This document shows, one piece after another, positions 41,482 through 53,477 of a stretch of DNA of 64,000 nucleotides. Source of the stretch: Medakamo hakoo (taxonomy: Eukaryota > Chlorophyta > Trebouxiophyceae > Coccomyxaceae). Both the position numbers and the translations under genes were made by a program. The notes under the pieces are model-generated. The model saw nothing but the letters and a program-made list of their open reading frames with translations. It was not told where the DNA came from and searched no databases. The stretch covers positions 248,001-312,000 of the forward strand of contig CP089453.1 in the NCBI GenBank assembly GCA_026636295.1, written 5' to 3'. The stretch's first letter is position 1. Each line of letters starts with the position of its first letter.

Positions 41482-44400
41482 ATGCCCCGCCCACCCGCCC
41501 CACCACCCGCGGGCGGCGCGGGCTCGTCGCGCCCTGCAGACGACGGCACAGGCGCGCCGCCCGCGCTTCGCCCTCCACCGCCGCACTCGGCTGCGCTCGC
41601 GTCGCTGCCACTCCCCTCCGGCTCCCTCACCCTGTCCGACGACGACGACGACTTCCGCCCGTCGGATGAGGACGATGATGACGAAGACGATGACGAGTCA
41701 TCATCCAGCGGCGAAGGCGGCTCGTCAGAAGACGACGCCTCTGACGACGACGATGCGGACCGCCGACGCTCGACGGCGGGCGCGGGCCCGTCGTCTGCTG
41801 CTGCTGCCGCTCCTTCGGCCCGCCGCCGCCGGCGCCGGCGCCGTGGAGGTGATGGGCGCGCCCCATCCGGCGGCGTCTTTGACACCTGGCTGGGAGGTGC
41901 GGTTTTTTTTGGTGGGCGGCCGTTTTTTTTTCCACCGCTCCGCCGCATCTTGCCCGCCTTCTTCTCTTTTTTTTGTTCCCCTGCGTCTCCTTGTTTTGGT
42001 GAGTCACCACCCATCCATCCACAAAAAAACAGACGTCGCGTCCTCCTACCTGGCCGGCCTAGCGCCCGGCGAGGACATCCTGCGCATCCTGGACGCGGCG
42101 GACGCGTCTGAAGCCGCGGAATCGGTGACGGACGAGGAGGAGGGAGGGGAAGGGTCGGACGGCGGGTCGTCGCGGCCGGCCGCGTCGGCGGCCGCGTCGG
42201 TCCGCGGCGGGCCGCCGCCCCCCCGCCGCCCGGCCGCCACCGCCGCCACGACGACGGCGCCCGCCACCACCGCCCCGCCTCCTACGACAGGCGGCGCGCC
42301 CATCGGCGCCCGCACCCGGGCGCGCGCTCCACTGGACGACGCGGACCTCGACGCGCTCGCGGCCGCGCTGCCGCTCGGCCCTGAACTGGAGGGCGCGGGC
42401 CTGGCCCTCGAGCCCGGCGACGTGGACGCGTACGAAGCGTTCTTGGCGGACTTGCGCCGCGCTGGAGGCGACGCCGCAGGCGGCGGAGGCGCCGGGGACG
42501 AGGACGAAGGCGAGGACGACGCCGACGACGCGGACTTTGAGGTGCCGTGGGAACTGTTGGCGGGCGCGCTGGGCGGGGGGCGCGACGGGGGGCGGTCCGG
42601 CCCGCTCCCGCCCGTCCCGGAAGGCGCGGCGCCGCCGCCGCCCGCGCCTCCCCACCAACCGAATGCGGGCCCGCCCAACTGGGCGGCCCTGCTGCCGCGC
42701 CGGGTGTTGCCGCCGCGCCGCGCCGCTGCCGCCGCCGCGGCTGGCGGGGCCGCGGCGCGGCGGGCCCGCCCGCCCCGGCCGCGGGAAGCAGCCCGCGCCG
42801 ACCGCCGCACGTACGGCCCCCGCCCCACCGGCCCGGCCGCGGTTGCCCTGTCCGGTGGCGGGCGCGGCCTGCACCCGATCGCGCCTCGCCCTGCCCCGGG
42901 GAGGGAGGCGGAAGGCGCGGCGGCGGCGGCGGCGGCGGTCGCGGCGGCGGCGGCGGCGGTCGCGGCGGCCGCGGCCGCGCGCGCCGCGCCCGAGGTGGCC
43001 GCCGCGTCGGGCCGCCCGCTCCCGCCGCCGCCGCCGCCGCCCCCACCACGCGCCGTCCCGCCGGCGTCCCGCCCGCGCGGCCGGGCCGCCCCACCCCCCG
43101 ATCCGGCCGCCCTCCTGGCCGCCGCCGTGCCCCCCCTCCCGCGCCCCGTCTCCTTCACGCCGGGCCAGGTCGCCACGCTCCGCCGCCAGCTGGCCGTCCA
43201 CGCGTCCGGCCTCGCCCGCCTGGCGCTGTCATCGGAGGTGTGTGGGCCGGCCGCCTCTGCCGACGCCGCGGCCGCCTTGCGTGCCCTGGGCTCCTTGGCC
43301 GCCCGCGCCGCGAACGACGCGCTGGCGGCCGGGCGGCCGCCGCTGCACCAGGCGCTGGCGGCCGCGGGCTTCGACCCGCTCGCCTGCCCGCTCGCGGCGA
43401 GCGCCCCGCCGCCACGCACCGTCTCCGACGTGGGGCCACTCCGTGCCCTGTACGCGGGCCCGCCAGGCGCAGATTTCGTGGCGGAAGCCGCGGGCGTGGC
43501 GGCGGCGGTGGCGGCGGGCCCGCCCCCGCGCCCGCCGCGCCCGGCGCCGTTCCAGCGCGGCCGCGACCGCGCACGCGCGGCCGCGGCGGGGCCCGGCGGC
43601 CCGCGCGGGCCGCCCGCCCTCACACCCGCTGCGGCGGCGGCCGCGCCTCGCTGGGCCAGAGTGCTGGCGTTCGACCCCATCGCGTCGGCCTTTGCCCCTC
43701 AACCGGGCGGCGGCGGCCGCGGCGGCTCCAGCGCCGTCCTCGGCTCGTGGTGCGTGCGCAAGGAAGCGTCGCCCTGGGCCCCGCCCGAAAACGGGCTGCT
43801 CGCGTCCGCGATCTGGCGGTTTGGGTGCCGGGACGCGCTGGGTGGTCGGAGCGGTCCGCCGACCCCACTCCCGGCCGCCCTGCCCACGCCCGCGTCCCTG
43901 CCGCCCGCCCCGCCGCCGGGCGCGGGCTGGGCGTGCAAGGCGGTGGCCTTCCTGCTGCCGCCCCGCCCGCCCGACCGGGTGCGCGTGCACCTGAAAAATA
44001 TGGCGGCGCCGCGGGCGCCGCCCAACCCCGTGCGCCCGGCCGCCGACGCGGCGGGCGGGCCCCTGGCGGCGGCGGAGGCGGCGGTGATCTCCGCCGCCCT
44101 GGCGGCCGTGCCCGGCGGCGCGGTCGCGGCCGCCGCGGCGGCCGAGGACCCGGCCTGGTGGCGGGCCCTGGCGGCGGCGCGCCTGCCGCACCGCGAACCC
44201 GGGCACCTGGCCCGCCTGTGGGCGGCGTACGAAGCGGCCCGGTACGGCGGCGGCGGCGGCACGGGGGGAGACCTGCACTGGGCGCTGCGCGCCGACGCCG
44301 GCGGTGGTGGGGTGGGTGGCGGCGGGCCGCCCGCCACGGCCGCCGCCCCGACGCAGCCCCGGTCCGGTGCGCGGCCGTCCTCCCCGCCCCGCCCGCCCGG

Positions 44401-45169
44401 CATGGAGGTGGACGAGCTGACGTCTTCTGAGGAGGAGGACGAGTCGTCGGACGGCGGCGGCGGCAGAGGGACGGGCGGCCGGCGCGGCCGCGGCCGTGGT
44501 GGCCGGGCCACGCTCCCCAGCCCGCCGTCGCGCGGCCGGGGCCGGGGCGGGGCCGCGTCCACCCCTCGCCTGACCAGTCCGCCCGGCAAGCGCCCCCGCC
44601 GCGGCGCGGACGCGCCGCCGCCGCCGCCGCCGCCGCCGCCCGTGTTCCAGGCGGAGGACCTCGGCTCCTCATCCTCGGACGAGCGCGCGGGCGGCGGCGG
44701 GCGCGACGGCGGCCGCGACGCCGGGCGCGGCCGCGGCGGCGGGCCCGGCCCGCGCCTGCGGGGCGCGCTGACCTCCCCGCCGCGCCGCCGCGCCGGCGCC
44801 GCGCCGCGCGCGCCGCCTCTGCGCTCCCCGCCCTCGGCCCGGCGCCGGGCTGTCGCTTCGCCGCCCGCCGCCCGCCGCCACGCGCCGCCGCCTGCGCCGC
44901 CCCCGCCGCGCCCAGACTCCGAACTGGTCGTCGACGGCGTTACCACCCACTGGACGCGCGAGGACGACCGGGCGATTTTGGTCGCCGCGGGCGTGGGGGC
45001 GGGCGCCGCCGGTGGCGGCCCGCCCCGCGCGCCGACCGCGGGCGCGGCCGCGCGCCTGGCGGTCAGCCTGCGCCCGCCGCCCGCCGGCCCGCCTCGCACG
45101 GGCGCGCACGTCCTGGCCCGGTATCACTGGCTGGCGGGGAAACTGGCGGCGTCGGCAGCAGGCAAATGA
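41482..45169 (+). CDS. GON4-like (GON4L/YARP) nuclear regulator with SANT-like end
   Basis: Exons 41482-41896 and 42033-45169 (1183 residues), phase 1. The N-terminal 110 residues are strongly acidic (runs of Asp/Ser), then a basic [10 protein letters not shown] cluster. The central segment resembles plant GON4L homeodomain-like proteins: SPWAPPENGLLASAIWRFGC (F-x-x-x-E-D-x-L-L-A position), VRVHLKNMAAPRAPPNPVR (family RxKNRxxxxAPxNPI), AAEAAVISAALAAVPGG, and WWRALAAARLPHREPGHLAR (family DWxxVWxxxVPHRdPsLLxRQW). The tail has THWTREDDRAILVAAGVGAG and HVLARYHWLAGKLAAS, a SANT/Myb-like helix set as in GON4L. The remainder is Ala/Pro/Gly low complexity. GON4L proteins act as transcriptional co-regulators and in cell-cycle control. 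Identification rests on short blocks, so it is moderate. Confidence 0.68.
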
Positions 45170-45277
45170 GAGAGAGAGGGGGGTTGTGTTGTATTGTGTG
45201 ACACGCGCACGTGACAACGGCACGGGACAAGAAAAAGAGCACTCACACACTACACACAAAACCGACCACACACGATG

Positions 45278-48200
45278 CTACCCGCCATCCCCTCCCCCTC
45301 CTCCTCCTCCACCGCTGCTCCGCTGCCGGGACAGGCTGCGCCGGAATGGGGACAGCTGGCGGGCCAAGGCGCCAAACGGACCCGGGCGCACCGGCGGGGG
45401 CAGCGGCCGCGGTTCGTCGCCGTCGTCGACGGCTTCGATGGACGGAGGCTCGGCGGGTGGGGGCGGGGGCGGGGGCGGCGGCGGCGACCCGCCGACAGAG
45501 CCGGGCAGCGAGCCGAGGCCGCCGCCACCCACCCCGGTGCTCGCCCCACTGCCCTGGCGCCCGCCGCCGGCCAGCGACCCCACGCTCCCGCCCGCTGCGA
45601 CGCGCGCCGCACGCGCGGCAGCCAGGGCAGACGCGGCCAGGGGCACCAGTTTTTTGTAGATGGCTTTGAACGTCGGGCGTGACGCGGGGTCCGCGGCCCA
45701 GCAGTCCTTCATCAACTCTGCGTACTTGGCCGGCATGGCCGGATCCACTTCCGGCCGCGCGTTCTCGATCGCGACGCGGTAGAAGACGGTCGCGGTCGGC
45801 AGCCCGTCCCACGGCTGCGTGCCGCTGAAAAGCGTCCACATCAAAATGCCAAAGCCGAAGACGTCGGCGGCGGACGAGAGCTTGCCATCGCGGATGAGTT
45901 CGGGCGGCATGTAGCTGGTTTTTTGTCAGGGAGGGTGTGCGTGAGTGTGTGTGCAGTGTGTGTGTGTGGGGGGGGGGGGGCGGAAAGAAAAAAGCGGGAT
46001 GGAAAGGGTTGGCGCGAGCGGGGCAGAAGAGGAAAAAAAACGCCAAAAAGCCCAAAACTCACGCAATCGTGCCGTACGTGCGCGTGGACATGTGCGTGCC
46101 GCCCTCCAGCACCTTGGACAGGCCGAAATCGGAGAGCAGGGCCTTGTAGCTGTGGAGTGGAGGTGAGGCGGCGGGCGTGGTGTGTGTGTGTGTGTGAGGA
46201 GAGATGGTGCATGATGCCATGCCCACCGAAGCGTGCCAACCCCCTCTCTCTCACCATCCAAGAAAAAAAAAACCAAACAGACTCACCCTCTCGCGTCCGC
46301 GGCCGTCGACTTCAGCAAGATGTTGGCCGGCTTTAAATCAGCGTGCACCACGCCCAAGGACGCCAGGTACTCCATCCCCGCCGCCACGTCGCGCAGGACG
46401 GCGTATATGGCGGCCATGTCGCGGCTCCCGTCGCTCCGCATGAACCGCCCCTGCGCAATCGCCGCTTCCAAGCTGCCGCGGTCGCAGTATTCCAGGATGA
46501 TCCACGTCTCGATCAGGGTGGGGGCGGGCGTGGGGGACGGGCACTCCCCGTCAGCAGCCGTGCCGCGGGTGGGCGTCATCCCCGTCGCGGCGCTCCCGCT
46601 CCCACCCCCGCCGCCGCCCCCGCCCGCGCTGACATTCGACACGCTCACGGGCACGGTCAGGACTTTGTACGTGCTGACCACGTGCGGGTGGGAGATGGCC
46701 TGGGCCAGCGCTGATTCCCGGGCGGCGGCGGCGGCGGCGGCTGAGGCGGCGGCTTCGGTGGCGCCCGTGCCGCCGGCGGCGGCAGACCCGCCCCCGCCCC
46801 CGCCGCCGCCGCCCGCCACGTCCGCGTCGACGACTTTCACCGCCACCAGGGACCCGCGCCACTTGGCCTTGAACACTTTGCCGTAGCTGCCCCGGCCGAG
46901 CAGGGGCCCCAACTCCACGTCGGACGCGGCCTCGGAGGATTTGGCGCGCAGGAGGAGGGTGGCGGCGGCGGAGGACGCGTGCGGGAGGGAGCCGCCGCCG
47001 GCCAGGGGCGGTGAGGACGACGGAGACGGGGCGACGGCGGCGGGCGCGGCGCCGCCAGCCGTGCCTTTGGGCGGCGTGACGTCCGCAGCGGAATCGTCGC
47101 GCGGGCCGGTCGACGACACGACTTTGCCCAGGGACGCGGCGGCGACGGCGGGCGGCGGCGGCCGCCCCCCCCGCCGGCGGAACAGCGGCAGCACGCCGCC
47201 GCCGCGCCCGCTCCCGTCCGGCGTGCCGGACCGGCCCGACCGCAGGCTCGCCAGCCGGCCCGGCCTGGACAGCTGGCGCACGCGGCGGGACAGGATGGCG
47301 ACGCCCAGCGACAGGAGGAGGATGAGGCCGGCCGCCAGGCCGATGGCCAGGCCCTGCCACCAGTGGAAGCGGCCGCGCCCGGCAAACTCGGGCGCGGCCA
47401 GGCCGATGGACCCGCGGCCGCCCGTCGACTCGTCCGTCACGACGACCGTGGACCCGGGCGGCGGCATGCCGCCGCCGGCTAGGACGGTCGACCCGGGCGG
47501 CGGCGGCGGCACGCACGTCAGCACGACGCCGTCGGTCCGGATGGCGACCTGGCCGACGACGGGCGCGCCGCGCTCCGCAAGGTTTTGCAGGGGCACGTCA
47601 AAGCCGTGGAAGTCGGGCAGGACCAGGTCGTTGGGCCCCTCGAAGGAGGCGTCCGTGTACCCCAGCCCCGCCAGCTGCGGCTCGACGTGCGACCGGAAGT
47701 TGGTGCAGCCCGGCCCCCAGTCCTCGTCCGCGATGTACTCGACGCGCGCGTCGTCCAGCACGAGCGTGGAGTTGGGCAGGGCCAGCAGGGTCGGGTACAG
47801 GGAGATGCCGGCCGGGCGCAGGCGGGCGAAGCCGGAGACGTCGACGGCGACGCCCGAGCGCGGCGCGCACCCCTTGATGAACAGGTTTTGCAGGACGAGG
47901 CGGGTGGACTCGCTCAGCACGATGGCCGACTGCATGCGCCCAAAGTCCAGGGTGCGCTTGGCGCCGGGCGGGTCCGTGCCGATGAGCTGCGTGCGTGCGT
48001 TGCGTGCGTGTGTGTTGCGTGTGAGGTTGTGTGTGAGCGAGGGCGAGGGGATGGGACGGGGCTGAACCGTGCCGGGGCGAGGTGGCGGGGGGGAAAAAGG
48101 AACACGCACCGTGCGCCGCGTCACCAACACAGGCCCGGCCGCACCCCAATTGGACGGTGACAGCGTGACGTCGTCGGACAGGAGGACGGCCCGGATGTCC

Positions 48201-48595
48201 GGGTCTTGCAGGGCGCGGGCCAGGCTGGCCGCGTCGGACACAGTGCGGGTCGCGCCAGGGCCCGCGCCCACGTCGGCCAGGGCGCCTTTCACGGCACTCA
48301 CGGCTTTCCTGACCGCTGCTGCCGCAGCACTTACTGCCACGTCACGCGGGTGGCGGGCGTCGTCCCTGTCCGAGGCGGACGACCGGTCGAGGTCGGACGC
48401 GGCGCCGAGCGTGGTGGGTTGCGCGGCCGCGCCGCGGCACCCGGCCGGCGCAATGAGTAAAATGACGAGCGCCAGGGCCGCGGCACGCGGCCAGACCCTG
48501 GGCCACCGCGTCAGACTGGAGCTTGTCGATCTAGAGCCGGGCCCTGGTGGGAGGCCGCCAGCCGCCGCGCTGGGCGGCGCGCGGCGGACCCCCAT
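45278..48595 (-). CDS. Receptor-like TKL protein kinase with single transmembrane helix
   Basis: Exons 48595-48110, 47986-46287, 46149-46063 and 45914-45278 (969 residues), with phases 0, 2 and 2 consistent. WPRAAALALVILLIAPAGCR near residue 35 is a signal anchor or signal peptide. The ectodomain (about 60-365) looks like a parallel-beta/pectate-lyase-like repeat (AIVLSESTRLVLQNLFIKGC, then ALPNSTLVLDDARVEYIADE), with four or more cysteines. A helix GLAIGLAAGLILLLSLGVAI (about 370-390) crosses the membrane. The kinase starts near 525: LLGRGSYGKVFKAKWRGSLV followed by AVKVV (Walker-like loop and Lys), IILEYCDRGSLEAAI (hinge), VVHADLKPANILL (HRD as HAD), LLSDFGLSKV and YMPPEL (APE as PPE), then FGFGILMWTLFSGTQPW. 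HADLKPANI and TYGTIAYMPPE suit a TKL/Raf-like Ser/Thr kinase. Such secreted-domain kinases are common in green algae; the ligand is unknown. Confidence 0.85.
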
Positions 48596-48832
48596 GCGGT
48601 AGGAGGAAGCCGCGCGCGGCGGCGTGCGTGCAGCCAGGAGCGCGTCTCCGCGCCCGCGCGAAAAGGGGTGCACCCACGCTGAGCGGCTCACGCGGACGGG
48701 TCGGGCGCTGTCTGCCTGGGTGCGCCGGACGCCGGGCGAGGGGAGGGGAGCGGGCGCGGGGGGTGCGCGGTGCCCCCTGGACTCGCGCAGGCGCGTGGGA
48801 TTTGCTTCACAGCCCGCGCCGCAAACGAAAGA

Positions 48833-50612
48833 ATGACGCAGGCATGGCGGCACCGAGTGACGCGCTCCGGCCCCACCCACCCCCCGCACCCCCTCTCACA
48901 CCCTGCAACAACCCTTCCCCCCTCCCCCCGGCCCGCCCATCCCGTCCAGGCACTCGCCCCTCCGCCCCTGCCCCCCTGTCCGCCCCCTCCCACGACGTCC
49001 GGCGTCCACCAACCCGCCCGGCGCCTGACCGGGTGCGGCGCGCGCCGGGTCGTCGGCGGCGGCGGAGGCCGAGGCCTCCCTCCCACCGGGCGCGGGCCCG
49101 CACCCGTCCACGCCCGCCTCTTCCTGCCCAAAGGCGGCGACGGGTCGTCCTCCTCCTCGCCCCTCATCGCGTGGCGGGACCCCGCCCTCGCAGGCTCGCC
49201 CCCTCCCCTTGTGCGCGGCCTGGCCGGCCTCGCCGCCTCTGGACTGAGTCTGGTCGCAGACAAAATGGTCGGACTCGGAGGCACACCGCAGCCGTCGCCG
49301 GCGGAGCTCAACGACATCGGCCTGGCCATCGCCCGTGTGCTGGAGCTGGACGACAATCGGGCGCAGCCGGGCGAGTACACGCTTGATCTACAGGTGAGGC
49401 AGGGGCGGCCGGACTTCCGTGTTTTTTTTGGTGCGGGCGGCCCATGCGATGCGACGACCCGCACGGACCAGCCCGACCCCCATCCCCCACCCCCCACCCC
49501 CCCTCCACACCTCTAGGGCGCCGTCCGCGGCTTTGACCCGTCCGCCCCCGCCGTCGATGCCGCTCCACGCCGCCTCTTTGCCACCGTCGCCGCCTCCCTA
49601 TGGGACCGCCCCACCTTCAAGGCTTTTTATTCGTTACTGGACAACTACGCCGCTCACACGGGCGCCGCGGAAACGCGCACGACTGCCACCGCAGCGGAGG
49701 AAGCGGCGTTCCTGGACGCCTGCCTGGCCACGCGCCCCCTGCAATACGTGCATGCCGTGCTGGTGGCCAAGGGCCTGGCCCCACCCGACGTCGCCGGGTT
49801 TCGGTCCCTCCTCCACGCCTTGTGGTTTGAGCCGTACTCGCGAAACGCCCGCAACGATTCGTCGGGCTTTGAGCACGTCTTCGTGGGCGAGGTCCGCGGG
49901 ACGGGGCCGGAAGCCGGGACCGTGCTGGGCCTGCACAACTGGATCGGTAAGAGGCAGAGGCAGAGGGGGGCGGTGGAGCCATGTCTTTCAACATGGCCGC
50001 GGCGGGCGCGCTCCCCCTGCCTCCCGCAGTCAGCCCACTCCTCCCACCCCCGTCCCTCCCACTCCACCCCACCCTCACACACGCATTCCAGCCATCATGG
50101 CCGAAGAAGGCGCGGGCCGTCTCAACTATTACGGCTACCTAAAACCGCGCACAGCCGGCGCGCCCAAAGGCGCCCCACGCGCCACCGTCACGCCCAACGA
50201 CAAAATCCTGTCCATCCAGGCGTCCTGGCGTGGCGCCATCAAGAGCGTGACGTCCTGCATGGTGGGCACGAGCCCGGAGTGCGAGCTGGCGCTGTACACG
50301 CTGTGCGTGCTGGCCGGCGCGGAGGAAACAGACGTCCGCCTTTGGGGCGAGTATGACGTGCGCTTGCGGGCCTACCAAATCCGCACCAAGACCGGCATCA
50401 AAGTGGGGTCCGCCTTCCCTGAAGTCCTGGCCAAGGGGGCGGGCGCGTCCAGCATTGGTGGCCGGGCGGGCGGCGGGTACGGAGGGCGGCCGAGTGCGGG
50501 TGGGGGGAGGCCCGGCGGGGGGCGGCCGCACAACCACAACCAGCAGCAACAGCCCGGGTGCGGCAACATCTTGCTCATGATCCTGCGGGAGGTCATCAAG
50601 CTGCTGCGGTGA
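48833..50612 (+). CDS. EndoU (XendoU-family) uridylate-specific endoribonuclease
   Basis: Cleaves RNA at U residues leaving 2',3'-cyclic phosphate. Exons 48833-49393, 49517-49946 and 50092-50612 (503 residues), with phases 0 and 1 consistent. From about residue 155 the family pattern is clear: SPAELNDIGLAIARVLELDD, TFKAFYSLLDNYAAHTGAAE, EEAAFLDACLATRPLQYVHA, LLHALWFEPYSR, then DSSGFEHVFVGEVRG and GLHNWI, carrying the catalytic His residues (FEHVFVGE and HNW). GRLNYYGYL and SCMVGTSPECELALYTLCVL give the final pair, with KVGSAFPEVL at the end. A Lys expected before the S-C motif is present (IKSV). The first 150 residues are Pro/Arg-rich, and the start at 48833 is the first reasonable Met; 48770 or 49265 are possible. 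Confidence 0.85.
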
Positions 50613-50848
50613 GGGAGGAAGGGGGGTGGGCGGCGGGTGTGGTCGTGTTGGAGCCAACGCCCTCTCATCAAGACGGAAAAAAAAATGGGGTGGAGTGGGG
50701 TGGGTCGGCACGCTCGCGTGCCTGCACAGCGCTGTTTCCGTCCTCGCGCGCCCCAATTCCGCCGCCTCCCCACGCTCCACGCCCTCCTCCCGACCCCACC
50801 TTGCTTCTCGCAGAGTCGCTCACTGCCTTGGCTACACGTTCACGTCCA

Positions 50849-51589
50849 ATGCACGGCACAGCAAGGCACGCCGACGCCAGCACGCGTGTCGGAGCGGCGG
50901 CTGCCGTCGGCGCGACGGCTGCACCCCGGCCACCCTGCTGCCACCCTCCTCCACCGCCATCCAGCCCACCAACGACGCTGCCTCGCCGGCCGCGCACGAC
51001 CGCGCCACCACACGCCGGCTTTGGCGGCTTTGGCAAGCCGAAGCCAGGCTCCAAGGCGCGCGGCCCGCCACCGCCGGTGTGGGTCGCGGACCGGGCCGCC
51101 TGCCCGTGCGGGTCCGGCCGTCCGTACGCGGCCTGCTGCGAGCCTTTCATCACCGGCGCGGCGGCCGCCCCGACGCCTGAAGCCCTCATGCGGTCTCGTT
51201 TTTCCGCGTACGTCAAGTGCACGCCCGCCGCCGTCGCCTACATCGTCGACACCACGCACCCGGCCAACCCCGCGGCCGGCGGGTCCAAACGGCCCGACGG
51301 CAGCCCGGCCTCCACGCTGGCCGAGGACGTGCGGGCGACCATGAAGCGCGTGGCCTGGCAGGGCCTGACCGTGCTGGACGCCGGCGGCGCCGGCGGCGTG
51401 AGCCCGGACGACCCGGACGCCGGGTCCGTCTCCTTCAGGGCGACCTTCAAGATCACGGGCCAGGTCGGGTACCGGCAGGACGGCGGGGGCGCGGTGGGCA
51501 CCATGGCGGAGACGTCCAGGTTTGTGCGGGAGGGCGGCAAGTGGTTGTACACCGGCGGGGACGTGGACCTGAACGGGGAGGCGAGGTGA
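50849..51589 (+). CDS. YchJ-like protein with SEC-C zinc motif
   Basis: 246 residues. ACPCGSGRPYAACCEPFITG is a SEC-C motif (CxCxSG-x-x-Y-x-x-CC) that binds zinc, followed by PEALMRSRFSAYVKCTPAAV, the UPF0225/YchJ signature (LMRSRYSAYV), then TLAEDVRATMKRVAWQGLTV, then VSFRATFKITG and TSRFVREGGKWLYTGGDVD. YchJ-type proteins occur in bacteria and in plant and algal nuclear genomes; the function is unknown and an NTF2-like fold is likely. The N-terminal 85 residues contain many Ala, Arg, Ser and Pro with few acids, so plastid targeting is plausible. The bacterial-type domain architecture suggests ancient endosymbiont origin, but that is inference. Confidence 0.85.
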   Translation: MHGTARHADASTRVGAAAAVGATAAPRPPCCHPPPPPSSPPTTLPRRPRTTAPPHAGFGGFGKPKPGSKARGPPPPVWVADRAACPCGSGRPYAACCEPFITGAAAAPTPEALMRSRFSAYVKCTPAAVAYIVDTTHPANPAAGGSKRPDGSPASTLAEDVRATMKRVAWQGLTVLDAGGAGGVSPDDPDAGSVSFRATFKITGQVGYRQDGGGAVGTMAETSRFVREGGKWLYTGGDVDLNGEAR

Positions 51590-51740
51590 GAGGGGGTGAG
51601 AGGGTGGGGGATAGGGGTGGAGGTGGATGGGGTGGTGGGACGGGTGTGTTGAAGTTACGACCACCGCTCCCCCTCCCAGTCACACTCTGTTTTTTTTTTG
51701 GCCGTGCACGGCCCGGCGCGGCCGCCCTCCCTCCCACGCC

Positions 51741-52963
51741 ATGCCGCCCGCACCTCGCACGCCCTCGGCGGAGGCGCTGCGCCGCCTCAACCTGCTGGCC
51801 ATCCTGGAGGACGACCACCCGGCCGTGCGCGCCCCACCCCCGGGCGCCGGCGACACGTGGACGGAGGACGAGCTGCGCGCGCACTACGCGGGCGGCGGCC
51901 AGGTCGGCGGCGCGGCCGCGGAGCCCGTCCCACCCCCCGGCCCGGCCACAGCCCCGCCGGGCGCGGCGGCGGCGGTGGACGCGGGCAGCGCCGCGTCGTA
52001 CCGGCGCGCCGCGGCCGCGCACGGCATACCCCCCCGCCGGTCGGGCCTGTTCCCGCGGGGCGACGCGCTCCTGGCCGCGCTGGCGTCCGCGCCCGGCGCG
52101 TGGCCCTTTGAAAAGCTGCTGCCGGCCGATGGCGCGCCGCACGTGGCGCCGGCAGTCTGCTGGGCGTCGGGCGAGAGCGCCGCGGCCGCCGGCCTGGACT
52201 TGCGCCTGTTTTACGTCCCGCCCCCCTCTCCCTCCACCCCTTCCTCCGTGCGTGGGGCTGTGCGCTTCGGTGATGGCGCGTCCATCGGGGCAGGGCACTG
52301 GCTGCCCGCCCACGGCGGAGCGGCGAGTTTGTTTTTTTGTCGTTGTCGTGGGGGGGGAGGGAAAGCCTGCCTGCCTGCTGCCCGCCTGGTTGCGTCTCAC
52401 GCCGCACCCCGCGCCCGCCTCCAACACACACACACAAAAAAAAACAGATCGAGACGGTGCTGGATGAAGCGACGGCCGAAGCAGCCAAGGTGGAGGTGTC
52501 GCACTTGGTGTCGACGATTGACATCCACTTCAAGATCGCGAGGCGCGTGGTGGGCGGCGGGCGGGTGAGGGAGGAGGGCGGCGGGCCTCCCACCTCCACA
52601 CACACTCACACACCTCTCCTTCCATCCCACACCCCACCCCACCCCCTGACCCTTCCCGCCCTTTCACCCCAAGGCCCGTCCCGCTGCACACGACGCTGGA
52701 GGTGGAAGCCCGCGTGGTCAAGGTGGCAGGTGAGCGTCGAGTGCTGCGTGCGTTGAGCTGAGCTGCTCGGCACGCGAGCGCGCGCGCGCCCCCTTCAAGG
52801 GAACGCGCCCCGAACATCTCCCCCCCCCCCCTCCACACCCACCCACCCAGGCGTGAAAGCGACCGTCTCCGGTTGCATCAAAGACCCGGCGACAGGAGTG
52901 GAGTTGGCGTCCTGCGTCGCGGTCCTGGCCGATTTGGTCGCCCTGCGCCGGGCGGGCGTGTAA
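51741..52963 (+). CDS. Hotdog-fold acyl-CoA thioesterase (THEM4/PaaI-like) with two GC-AG introns
   Basis: 281 residues from four exons: 51741-52322, 52448-52542, 52674-52729 and 52851-52963. The first 150 residues are unassigned. The hotdog domain runs HWLPAHGGA|IETVLDEATAEAA (the HGG(A)...D/E active-site helix), TIDIHFKIAR|PVPLHTTLEVEARV and KVA|GVKATVSGCIKDPATGVELA. Correct frame and family continuity at the first two junctions are only obtained with GC donors: GCG|GCGAGT (52323) and AG|GCGCGT (52543), each joined to normal AG acceptors. No GT donor nearby has the right phase. Intron 3 is an ordinary GT-AG (CAG|GTGAGC). The substrate is unknown. Confidence in the fold is high because HGGAIETVLDEA and ARPVPLHTTLEVEARVV agree well with PaaI/THEM4 patterns. 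Confidence 0.83.
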
Positions 52964-53477
52964 CGCCGTGGGCAAAATGACTAACAGGCGCGCCCCCACC
53001 GCCCTCGCTCTGGTGTTTTTGGCTCCCAAGTTTTTTTCTCTCTCCAGTTTGCTAAAAGAAGACTCCGCCTCCCCGACAGGCCTCCCGCCGTCCACACACC
53101 CACACCCACCACACCGCACCACCTTTACCGCCTTCAGGTGAGCCTGCTCTAGCCTACGAGGGGTGGATGCGGGGCAAAGGGGCGTCCCTGCCTTTGTCCG
53201 ATAGAGACGCCGCACGCACGCCGGGCCGTCGCGCGCCGGCCCGACCGGCTCTGACATCTCCGCCGCGCACGCCTCGTCCACCACTCCCGCGCCCTGTTGC
53301 CACCCGGGCGGGCCACTTTCGAGGCCTTCCCTTTCATACGAGACATGATGCAGACGCGTTGGCACCCCGCACACCCCCGCACGACGCCCGGCCACTGTGC
53401 GACCGGCAATGCGGTCACGCCCCTCGCGACTCATCCATGCCTCATCCCCGCCCACACACCCCGCAGCCGCCGCCACC
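52964..53477. other. Intergenic region before the SBP-like gene
   Basis: 514 bases with no supported gene or motif. It must contain the thioesterase 3' end and the SBP-like gene's promoter. ORFs here are short, and no splice partners continue either neighbour. Confidence 0.6.

Noticed and set aside
52323-52447. GT donor at 52327 for the thioesterase intron 1
   Set aside because: It changes phase and destroys the hotdog domain downstream.
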